From Euryarchaeota archaeon UBA443 (GTDB taxonomy: Archaea > Thermoplasmatota > Poseidoniia > Poseidoniales > Poseidoniaceae): DNA of 14,570 nt. The stretch lies in assembly GCA_002499195.1 (NCBI GenBank), contig DAKS01000008.1, positions 6,237 to 20,806 of the forward strand, read 5' to 3'. Of this stretch, positions 7,060 to 14,569 are shown one piece after another. Each line of letters begins with the position of its first letter. Position 1 is the first letter of the stretch. The notes under the pieces were generated by a model. That model had not been told where the DNA came from and made no database searches. It saw only the letters and a list, made by a program, of their open reading frames with translations. A program made the position numbers and the translations under genes.

Positions 7060-8243
7060 ACATCGGCGTTATTGGATTGGGCGCTGTTGGAACTGCTGTA
7101 GTGCATGGTTTGTCGATCTACCATGATGTTGAAGGATACGATATTGATGGCAGGGGTTCAATGCATCATATCTTGAATACTGATGTTGTTTTTGTCACAG
7201 TTCCAACTGATTCAGATAACCGGGGAAGCCTTGATACGAGTATTGTTGAAAGGGTTGTGTGTGATTTGGCGAAGAAAAATTATCAAGGGATTGTAGCTGT
7301 AAAGAGCACGCTCAGTCCCGGAACAATGGATGCGTTATACTCTAAGCATTCGAATTTGAGATTGTGCTACATGCCTGAATACCTGCGAGAAAAGGATGCT
7401 CATGAGTGGTTTGTCAACCCAGATCGACTCGTTATCTCAGGCAACATGAACGACATCGAAGTAGTTCTCGACTCCTTCTCCTGGGTTGATGAAAATGTTC
7501 CGAGGCTTGAGATGTCGTATCTTGAGGCGGAAATCTCGAAGCTAGCACATAATGCGTTTATTGCAACAAAAGTGACTTTTACATGCGAAATCGAGAGAAT
7601 TTGCGATGATAATTCCTGTGATCCAGATAAGGTGATGAAAGGGGTTTGGGTCGATAGGAGAATCAGCAACCCTGCACACCTTACGCCAAGGCTTGGTGGG
7701 TTCGGGGGTAAATGTGTTCCAAAGGATACCAGAGCTTTGGTTTCCTTTGACAAAGACAAAAGGTCCATTTTGGCGCATTTGGAGGAGAGGGGTTCGGAGG
7801 AACGGGTCTCAAAACTACGTCATGACCGTTTCACTACGGACGAGGGATTTCTAATCTCATCCATCATTTTCTCAGCCCTAATTTTGGCAATTGTATTGGT
7901 TATCATAAGCACTGATGAATATAATCCTGATCCAATTGACTACGTGATTTATTCTGAAGGGGTTGAATATTCTCAATACGATCACGTTTACGCTAGCGAT
8001 ATCGAATTCGTCCAAAGCTGGAATGTGTCTGAATACTCTGAATACTGTGAGACTCTGCCGGATGCATATGGTGACATGTCTACAAGCTGTTACGGATATA
8101 CTACAACATACCTATACCTCTCATCTGGTGATTTTGTTGTTCGAACTTCGGACTACAGTATGCTGAGTTGTTTGTCTAACTCCTGTTCAGTGGTCGGTAT
8201 TGTTGATTATGAGGGTGTTGTCAAGGTTTTGACCTGGGGTTGA
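7056..8243 (+). CDS. Short nucleotide-sugar dehydrogenase fused to a membrane anchor and exported domain
   Basis: Residues 1-230 match the UDP-glucose/GDP-mannose dehydrogenase family, which oxidises a nucleotide sugar twice with NAD+ to the uronic acid: Rossmann motif GVIGLGAVG (4-12), adenosine-binding acid at YDID, VKSTLSPGT, MPEYLREKDA, SKLAHNAFIATK (K162, N166) and the catalytic cysteine in GGFGGKCVPKDTRAL (C220). The usual third domain (C-terminal nucleotide-binding, about 100-150 residues) is absent. Instead a basic linker leads to a hydrophobic helix (about 265-286) and a 109-residue Tyr/Ser-rich tail with four cysteines (331, 345, 372, 377) that should lie outside the cell. No start codon stands near the junction, so this is one reading frame. 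It overlaps the NYN gene by four bases and precedes the glycosyltransferase by four. Activity without the third domain is uncertain; it could be membrane-tethered or regulatory. Confidence 0.8.
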   Translation: MNIGVIGLGAVGTAVVHGLSIYHDVEGYDIDGRGSMHHILNTDVVFVTVPTDSDNRGSLDTSIVERVVCDLAKKNYQGIVAVKSTLSPGTMDALYSKHSNLRLCYMPEYLREKDAHEWFVNPDRLVISGNMNDIEVVLDSFSWVDENVPRLEMSYLEAEISKLAHNAFIATKVTFTCEIERICDDNSCDPDKVMKGVWVDRRISNPAHLTPRLGGFGGKCVPKDTRALVSFDKDKRSILAHLEERGSEERVSKLRHDRFTTDEGFLISSIIFSALILAIVLVIISTDEYNPDPIDYVIYSEGVEYSQYDHVYASDIEFVQSWNVSEYSEYCETLPDAYGDMSTSCYGYTTTYLYLSSGDFVVRTSDYSMLSCLSNSCSVVGIVDYEGVVKVLTWG

Positions 8244-8247
8244 TTGT

Positions 8248-9909
8248 TTGAACATATATGTATTAATCACTACATTCAACCGACCAGAAATATTGGTCGA
8301 GAGGGCCTTCGATTCGGTTCTCAAGCAAACTCAAATACCTCACAAGGTAGTATTAGTTGACAATTCAACATCTGCTATGACCAAAATGAGGAACAAAGAA
8401 AACTTCACATTTGCTTTCCCAGAAGGGATCTATTTAGAAAATCAGGGTAGCCCGAATGCCTCGGGAACTTGGAATACAGGGTTGGATTGGGTTCAATCCA
8501 ACGACCCAGATGCATGGGTGGCCATAATCGATGATGATGATGAATGGTTTGAAAATCATATTGAAATTTGCTCAAAAAGAATGCATGGCAATGACGCAGT
8601 TTTGAGTGGAATCCAGATTTTGGTTGATGGCAAGGTCCTAGAGGAAACGATAGCAAGTAACATATCATGTTCCGATTTCTATGCAGGTAACCCTGGTTGG
8701 CAGGGTTCAAACACTTTTGCTACTGTTCGCTCGCTTATTGAGGCGGGTGGCTTTGATGAGAACCTTTTGTGTACAAATGATCGAGACCTTGCAGTTCGCT
8801 GGTTATCCATGACTGAAAACAGAATTGGGTACACGGGCGAAGCCACCGTCAAGTATCGACTCGAAAGCAATCGTGAATGTTTAACGATGAATTCAGGACT
8901 AGGGAAGCAGACTGGGCTTTTGCAATTCTTTAACAAACATCGAGCGGATATGTCTGAAATTGACGTGAGCAATTTTATTCAGCGCGCAAAGATGTTTGAC
9001 GTTGATGAGAAGTGGTTCACCATCTCAGGACAAAACCATGACTATCCTGGATTTCCTCGTGCTCCAATGAACATCCCAAAGGGGATTGTAGGGGCTTTTC
9101 GTAAGATGGCAATCGATGCAAAAAAATCCTATTGGAGATGGAGAGTAAGACCGCTTCCAACCAAGATTATGGGGGCGCAGTTTACAAGATCTAGGGAGTT
9201 TATTGAAATTGATATTACTTATGATTGCAATCTTCACTGTCTTGGCTGCAATCGCTCTTGTACCCAGGCTCCAACTAAGCAACAAATGGAGGTTGAGGAT
9301 GTAGAGAGGTTCGTTAAAGATTCTCTTTCGAAGGGCATCGAGTGGAAGAAAATTCGAGTCCTAGGAGGTGAGCCAACAGAGCATCCGGATTTCGAAAAAA
9401 TTCTCTACGTTCTTGGGGAGTACAAACTAGAATACCCGCGAACGAGAATTGAATTAGTGAGCAATGGGTATGGGAAGAATGTCGCAAGAGCTCTGTTGAG
9501 GATCCCCCCCTTTATCCACGTCGAAAACACCGCAAAGACATCATCTCAGGGGGTTGGATTTTACGCGTTCAACGATGCGCCAATCGATAATAAGAAGTAT
9601 AGAAAGTCAGATTTTTCAAACGGTTGTTCTAATATCGAAGATTGTGGAATTGGGCTTGGCCCTGGTGGTTATTATCCATGTACTTTGGCAGGTGGGATCG
9701 ACCGAATAATGGGGAAGAATCTCGGAAGGCAAGAATTGCCTGAAAGCGACGACGAGATGAGAGATTTGATGGCTGAATTCTGCAAGATGTGTGGCCGATT
9801 TCAGGACAGGAAGTACCTTCCTGCTTGGTATCGTGGTCAAGGTGATCCAAGTGTACAATCACAAGCTTGGGAGAATGCATATTCTCAATGGAGGGAGAAC
9901 AATGGATAA
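8248..9909 (+). CDS. Glycosyltransferase family 2-radical SAM fusion protein
   Basis: Residues 1-215 are a GT-A glycosyltransferase: N-terminal strand YVLITTFNRPEILVERAFDS, metal-site run IIDDDDEW (D95-D98) and the late acceptor motif CTNDRDLAVRW (about 175-185). After a linker with basic residues, 317-520 is a radical SAM domain with the CxxxCxxC cluster (C327, C331, C334) in ITYDCNLHCLGCNRS, the GGEP motif (373-376) and four further cysteines C460, C478, C512, C515 that fit one auxiliary Fe-S cluster of twitch type. An extra C338 and C466 are not in the paralogue. The start is TTG at 8248; an in-frame stop at 8230 excludes a longer protein, and there is no ATG before the GT motif. No clear ribosome site is seen, so it may depend on coupling to the previous gene. 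Likely task: add, then modify, a sugar; substrate unknown. Confidence 0.85.
   Translation: MNIYVLITTFNRPEILVERAFDSVLKQTQIPHKVVLVDNSTSAMTKMRNKENFTFAFPEGIYLENQGSPNASGTWNTGLDWVQSNDPDAWVAIIDDDDEWFENHIEICSKRMHGNDAVLSGIQILVDGKVLEETIASNISCSDFYAGNPGWQGSNTFATVRSLIEAGGFDENLLCTNDRDLAVRWLSMTENRIGYTGEATVKYRLESNRECLTMNSGLGKQTGLLQFFNKHRADMSEIDVSNFIQRAKMFDVDEKWFTISGQNHDYPGFPRAPMNIPKGIVGAFRKMAIDAKKSYWRWRVRPLPTKIMGAQFTRSREFIEIDITYDCNLHCLGCNRSCTQAPTKQQMEVEDVERFVKDSLSKGIEWKKIRVLGGEPTEHPDFEKILYVLGEYKLEYPRTRIELVSNGYGKNVARALLRIPPFIHVENTAKTSSQGVGFYAFNDAPIDNKKYRKSDFSNGCSNIEDCGIGLGPGGYYPCTLAGGIDRIMGKNLGRQELPESDDEMRDLMAEFCKMCGRFQDRKYLPAWYRGQGDPSVQSQAWENAYSQWRENNG
9890..9895 (+). promoter_or_regulatory. Shine-Dalgarno site of the 1177-aa gene
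   Basis: GGAGGG stands six bases before the ATG at 9902. It lies in the codons for Trp-Arg-Glu near the end of the preceding gene, which it overlaps by eight bases. It decides the 9902 start over the ATG at 9791, 37 codons earlier, which would sit deep inside the upstream gene. Confidence 0.7.
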
Positions 9910-12900
9910 GACGACCATTGCTGACATTTACGAAGGTAACTTGCTCATTGATGTGAATTATCATTCTGAAGATGTGTTTGATGCAGATGTAATTATTATC
10001 ACACTTACACACAAAGATGACGGAACTCCTCGAGCACTAGATTCATTTCTTAGACAAAAGACGACGCTGAAAACTGCTTTGCTGATTATTGATGATGGCA
10101 CATCAATCCTTGAATTAGGAGACGATAAGAGAATTCTACAAGCCAAAATTCCTTCTACGAGCGTAGCGGTTGCAAGAAACCTCGGAAACACAATTGCTAG
10201 GCGACTATTCAAAGCTGATGCATGGGTTGCTCGTATGGATTCTGATGATATCTTCGCTTATCCGAACACGATTCAATCAATCTACGCTTCAATTGATCGA
10301 AGTAAGGAGTGGGCCCTTGCTGGAAACACACTTTCAGAGAATTACGAACTAATTGAGCGAGTCAACAAAATAGACGAGACATTGATGCATCCAGAAACGG
10401 TAATTAACAGACTAAAGCACATGTCTCAAGGGGATAAATGTGCAGAATTACCATCGTGCAACTTGTGGAAGAAGAATTCATTCAAAGCGGTTTACCCTGA
10501 CACACCATCAGCCGAGGATCATTACCTTGTTAGTCAATTACTCCTCAAATCGAGACACAACGGGCAAATACTTTCTGAGGAATTCCATGCCTGCTACAAT
10601 CTTACGGGAAATCTCTCAAATTCAAATAAGAACTCAGGCCAGCATCTGGAATCTCGTAAGAAACTATACCACTTTATGGCAGAGACAAATCCTGAATATG
10701 AACTTCTTGGGTGGGGGTCCGAAGGGATGGTTACTCGTCGGGGTGAATTGATAGAAAAAGTGTTTCACTCCCCCATACTCACCGATGAGCAAGTCCAATG
10801 GTTAGAGAAATTACCTGAAGAAATTCCAATACCCAAGTATCATTTCAGATTTATTGAGGGGAAATGGGTTGCAAGAACGCATTCTATCAAATTCCAAAAT
10901 CCTGAAACAGTAACTCGGTCTCAGTTAAGCAATTTTATCCAGTCCTGCCTCTCAAACAACATCGTTTTTCTCAATGTAAATCGCGACAATATGGCTTTGT
11001 TCAAGGGCGACCTAATCATGCTTGATGTCGGGTCGCAAATTGTGCCATTTGAAGTCCGATTTTTTAGAGATATGTGTGTGAGGTTGTACCTTTCCTATGT
11101 AAAAAACCTTGGTGATATGGAAGTCGCAGACAGGACAGATGAATTTAGAAACAATACCAAAGCGATGGATGAGATTGAAGGCTTCGAGAACTTCTATGCC
11201 AGAGAGGTTCAACTACATTCTAGACAGAACACATACTTCCGAAAGAAGCCTCGTGATATCGCATCATCCGCGAGGCATCATGAGGACACTACGCTCCTTG
11301 TGAAGACCTGCGGAATGGATCACACGATCTTGGAACAACAGGTTCATCACATCATTAATCAAATCACACAATGGGATTCATTCGCTAGCCGATTGCTTGT
11401 GGTCGACCCAAAGGTGGGCGATTATCTTCGTCGTTGGAATGAGGGGGACTTAGAAAATCTCCTCCGCACGGCTGAACAATTGAAGGAGGAGGGATGGATA
11501 GATGAAATTCTGATTTCTCCAAATGAAGACAAAGATCTTGTATCTCAAGTATTGGATAGATGGTTCTCAAAATCGAGTTACAAAACTCACAATGTCCAAG
11601 GTGTTCCTCTTTTCCCTCAACTCTGGGGTTTTGAACAGGTACGGACCCAATACATGCTTCAAATGGATGCAGATGTGATATTCGCTCGCCTCGAGGATGA
11701 TGATACCATTAATGAAATGAAGAATGCGGTTGAAGCCGACCAAGTTTTCGGGGTAGGATTCAACGTTCCCCAGCCAGAAGGTAGAGAGGTGTTACAATAC
11801 AATGGATCTTTCGTTCCAGAAGTTCGATGTGGGTTTTTTGACGTTTTTCGAATGAAGGATCAAGCGCCATACCCAAACGTGATATCTGGGGATGGGAGGT
11901 TAGAGAAGAGTTGGTACCGCTCTATCGAGGATTACCAAAACCAGACTGGATGGAGATGCTTACGAGGTGGCAGATCCACTTCAGTATATCTCCATCCGAT
12001 GAATTCAATGAAGATTGATGTTAGATTCCACGACCGAGTTTTGGATCTGATGGAGCAGAATCTGATTCCTGAGGAGCAACTCGGTCACTGGGATGTTGTT
12101 GAGGATGCAAAGGTTTGGAGGTATCCATCTCGTCCTGAAGAAGTCGTTTTTACATTACGCTGTTCTCAACCTATAGAGCACTTTACTCGGGCCCTAATTA
12201 GGAGCATTGCAAATCAAAGAACAAAACCTTGTGGAGTTGTAATCTTTTGTGATGATTCAACGACTGCTCGTAGGGATTGGCTGCTAACGTTGGAAGAAGA
12301 ATTGCAAAGGAGAATTACTTTTGTTCGAAAGCGATGGAGTAGATTTGATTCTGAAGAAATTCTTACTATGTTGAAAGAAATTTGCACTCATAAGAATCCT
12401 TTAATTGTCGAAATGGAATCTCACGAAGTATTGTTTAACTCACTTTCAGCTTCAAAACTTACAATAGCTAACGGAGATTTGTACACATGTGACTACCTAA
12501 CTGCAAGGCCGTATGGTATCAGGGAAGTGACTGGACCCTACACTCCTATGTATGAATTGGCTTACAAGAAAAGAGGTTGGAGATTGCATAATAACAGTGG
12601 TGAAGCAACATTTCTGCCGTCATATTTCGCCGTCAATCAAAACATGGCATTCCGTTCCTCAAAGGATTCTAGGTTGCGTAAGACCATCTACATTCCGAAC
12701 TTGAAAAAGTTGGAAATTGATATCACATATTTCTGTAATCTCACGTGTTCAGGTTGCTCACGTTCAAGCGCCCAAGCACCAAGTAACCAACACATGAGTC
12801 TTAATCAAATCCAAGATTTCCTGGATGAAACAGATAGAAAGGGGCACAGGTGGGAATCAATACACTTATTGGGAGGAGAGCCAACGTTGCATCCTCAATT

Positions 12901-13435
12901 CGTAGAATTAGTTACTATGTTGGATGAATGGTTCCAAGCGCACAGCCCTGATACTGAACTCAAGGTAATCACAAATGGAGTGAGCAAAAAGACTCAACAA
13001 AATCTCAAGAAAATCCCTGAACGATGGCACTACAGCAACTCATTCAAGTTCGACAGGCAAAGTGCAACCAAGCATTTTGAGCCGTTCAACATGGCTCCAA
13101 CGGATCTTGAAGGTTGGAGGGATGAGGATTTCACAAAGGGTTGTTACATTACTCAAGACTCGGGTATAGGTCTCACTCCTTATGGGTACCATCATTGCGC
13201 TCTTGCAGGTGGAATTCAGAGAATATTTGGAGGTAGTGATGGTTTTGAAGAGATACCTAGCCACCCTTGGGATTTCCTAGAAATGATGGAAGAGTATTGC
13301 AGCAAATGTGGTCATTTCATGAGTGATGTGCCATTAGAAAGACACGCTAGATCTGCCATGGAGATAGACCCAGGGCAGCAAAGTCAGTCATGGCAATTGG
13401 CCTATGAGAAATGGAGGGAGAATGGGGATGCTTGA
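9902..13435 (+). CDS. Giant fusion: GT-A, kinase-like, GT-A, degenerate GT-A and radical SAM domains
   Basis: 1177 residues with at least five modules. (1) 28-235: GT2-like GT-A fold (DVIIITLTHKDDG, LLIIDDGTS, metal site ARMDSDDIF at 110-118). (2) 265-400: protein-kinase-like, with a glycine-rich loop GWGSEG (270-275), a possible ATP lysine (K286), and FLNVNRDNMAL followed by LIMLDVGS, in the places of HRD...N and DFG; the catalytic Asp would be Asn358, so it may be a pseudokinase. (3) 460-745: second GT-A fold, with DxD in MLQMDADVIF (587-594). (4) 747-925: a third GT-A-like unit (VVFTLRCSQPIEHF, VVIFCDDST) whose metal motif has decayed to EMESHE. (5) 935-1140: radical SAM with C945, C949, C952, GGEP (991-994) and C1081, C1099, C1133, C1136 for an auxiliary cluster. 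No membrane segment. The C-terminal module is homologous to that of the preceding gene. Probably several steps of glycan assembly in one chain. Confidence 0.82.
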   Translation: MDKTTIADIYEGNLLIDVNYHSEDVFDADVIIITLTHKDDGTPRALDSFLRQKTTLKTALLIIDDGTSILELGDDKRILQAKIPSTSVAVARNLGNTIARRLFKADAWVARMDSDDIFAYPNTIQSIYASIDRSKEWALAGNTLSENYELIERVNKIDETLMHPETVINRLKHMSQGDKCAELPSCNLWKKNSFKAVYPDTPSAEDHYLVSQLLLKSRHNGQILSEEFHACYNLTGNLSNSNKNSGQHLESRKKLYHFMAETNPEYELLGWGSEGMVTRRGELIEKVFHSPILTDEQVQWLEKLPEEIPIPKYHFRFIEGKWVARTHSIKFQNPETVTRSQLSNFIQSCLSNNIVFLNVNRDNMALFKGDLIMLDVGSQIVPFEVRFFRDMCVRLYLSYVKNLGDMEVADRTDEFRNNTKAMDEIEGFENFYAREVQLHSRQNTYFRKKPRDIASSARHHEDTTLLVKTCGMDHTILEQQVHHIINQITQWDSFASRLLVVDPKVGDYLRRWNEGDLENLLRTAEQLKEEGWIDEILISPNEDKDLVSQVLDRWFSKSSYKTHNVQGVPLFPQLWGFEQVRTQYMLQMDADVIFARLEDDDTINEMKNAVEADQVFGVGFNVPQPEGREVLQYNGSFVPEVRCGFFDVFRMKDQAPYPNVISGDGRLEKSWYRSIEDYQNQTGWRCLRGGRSTSVYLHPMNSMKIDVRFHDRVLDLMEQNLIPEEQLGHWDVVEDAKVWRYPSRPEEVVFTLRCSQPIEHFTRALIRSIANQRTKPCGVVIFCDDSTTARRDWLLTLEEELQRRITFVRKRWSRFDSEEILTMLKEICTHKNPLIVEMESHEVLFNSLSASKLTIANGDLYTCDYLTARPYGIREVTGPYTPMYELAYKKRGWRLHNNSGEATFLPSYFAVNQNMAFRSSKDSRLRKTIYIPNLKKLEIDITYFCNLTCSGCSRSSAQAPSNQHMSLNQIQDFLDETDRKGHRWESIHLLGGEPTLHPQFVELVTMLDEWFQAHSPDTELKVITNGVSKKTQQNLKKIPERWHYSNSFKFDRQSATKHFEPFNMAPTDLEGWRDEDFTKGCYITQDSGIGLTPYGYHHCALAGGIQRIFGGSDGFEEIPSHPWDFLEMMEEYCSKCGHFMSDVPLERHARSAMEIDPGQQSQSWQLAYEKWRENGDA
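13413..13418 (+). promoter_or_regulatory. Shine-Dalgarno site of the SDR gene
   Basis: GGAGGG stands nine bases before the ATG at 13428 and only three before the ATG at 13422, which favours the 13428 start. As with the previous gene, it is formed by the Trp-Arg-Glu codons of the conserved tail of the upstream protein. Confidence 0.6.
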
Positions 13436-14360
13436 AGGAAAGAAATTTTTAATTTGCGGTGGAGAAGGCTTCATAGGATGGAATCTAGCATTGTCATTGG
13501 TCAAATTAGGCCACCGAGTTGTTACTATTGATAATAATATCACCAGTATACGAAAGCCTTCAACTCCAGGTGTTACATTCATTCGCCAAGGAATCGAGGA
13601 CGTAGAACTCAACGGAGATTTCGATGGGATTTTCTATCTTGCATCCGTCGCAGCACCTCGATTATTTGCTGAAGATCCAATTGCAGTGATGGCTCCGAAC
13701 ATAAGTGGTTTACAGAATGTGATCGAATTCGCAAAGTCAAAATCTTGTCGATTACTTTATGCCTCCTCGAGTGAGGTTTACGGAAATACTGGCTCAATTG
13801 CTCAAGAAGCTATGAATGAAAAACGACCTGCCTTGCATGACTTGCTTTCTGAAAAGAGCGTTTACAGCGTCTCAAAGATGATTGGTGAAGAACTGATTAA
13901 AGTAGCAGCAAATGAAGGTCTCGACACTTGCTCCATGCGATTGTTCAATGTCTACGGACCTAACATGGATCCAACGATTCATGGTCGTGGCAGAGTAATC
14001 CCCAATTTCGTCAATGCACTGCAAAACAACCGACCCATTCCAATTGAGGGCGACGGAGAGCAAACTCGCTCATTCATGTATATCGACGATTGTGTGAGTG
14101 CATTGGTTTCATTGATGGATTGTGATAAGGATTTGCCATTAGTAATAAACATCGGTAGTGAAAATAATGTCTCAATCAAGGAATTGGCATTTACAATCGC
14201 TAATATTTTCGAGATTGTTCCGACCTTTGAATATAGTCTACGACTGAGTGGTGACCCCGATTGGCGCCTACCTGATTGTACTTTGATGGAGGAACTCACT
14301 GGATGGACCTGGACCACATCATTGGTCGATGGCCTACGACTAACGATTGGAGACTACTGA
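13428..14360 (+). CDS. NAD-dependent epimerase/dehydratase, UDP-xylose-synthase-like extended SDR
   Basis: Extended short-chain dehydrogenase/reductase (310 aa) acting on a nucleotide sugar. Seen are the NAD motif GGEGFIG (11-17), the serine-rich strand YASSSEVYG (111-119), the catalytic pair in YSVSK (Y146, K150), and the sugar-binding stretch FNVYGPNMDP...GRVIPNFV with GDGEQTRSFMYIDDCV. The last two and the SGDPDWRLPDCT end resemble UDP-glucuronate decarboxylases (UDP-xylose synthases) more than GalE or RmlB, but the exact reaction is inference. A UDP-uronic acid made by a dehydrogenase would be its natural substrate, and a dehydrogenase-like gene is in the same operon. It overlaps the 1177-aa gene by eight bases; ATG starts at 13404 and 13422 are also in frame, but only 13428 has a well-spaced ribosome site. 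Confidence 0.88.
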   Translation: MLEGKKFLICGGEGFIGWNLALSLVKLGHRVVTIDNNITSIRKPSTPGVTFIRQGIEDVELNGDFDGIFYLASVAAPRLFAEDPIAVMAPNISGLQNVIEFAKSKSCRLLYASSSEVYGNTGSIAQEAMNEKRPALHDLLSEKSVYSVSKMIGEELIKVAANEGLDTCSMRLFNVYGPNMDPTIHGRGRVIPNFVNALQNNRPIPIEGDGEQTRSFMYIDDCVSALVSLMDCDKDLPLVINIGSENNVSIKELAFTIANIFEIVPTFEYSLRLSGDPDWRLPDCTLMEELTGWTWTTSLVDGLRLTIGDY

Positions 14361-14368
14361 TTGGGCTC

Positions 14369-14569
14369 ATGGAATCTAGCCGCTCCGAATCAACAGCCGA
14401 GGTGTCAAGAGGTGCGTTTGGGACAACAGAACCGAATTCATTGATTGCTCTCAGATACGAGGAAGTGGACGTTCCGAGCCAAAAACCGAGGCTATTGTTA
14501 GATGAACGGTTTTGGTGCAGTCCAACAGACACGCTTAGATTTGTTTCTGGTGGACGTGCCGAGATTTGA
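14369..14569 (+). CDS. Possible small hypothetical protein (66 aa)
   Basis: An ATG eight bases after the SDR stop opens a 66-residue frame ending one base before the window edge. The peptide is hydrophilic (begins MESSRSESTAEVSRG, later RLLLDERFWC), with one cysteine and no membrane segment or motif I recognise. There is no good ribosome site. The position in the operon favours a real gene, but another frame on the minus strand (14296-14532) is equally long. It could also be the start of an intergenic region, or the remnant of a larger gene. Confidence 0.35.
   Translation: MESSRSESTAEVSRGAFGTTEPNSLIALRYEEVDVPSQKPRLLLDERFWCSPTDTLRFVSGGRAEI

Noticed and set aside
9791..9901. Extended start of the 1177-aa protein at ATG 9791
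   Set aside because: It would overlap the preceding gene by over 100 bases, while ATG 9902 has a Shine-Dalgarno site at ideal spacing.
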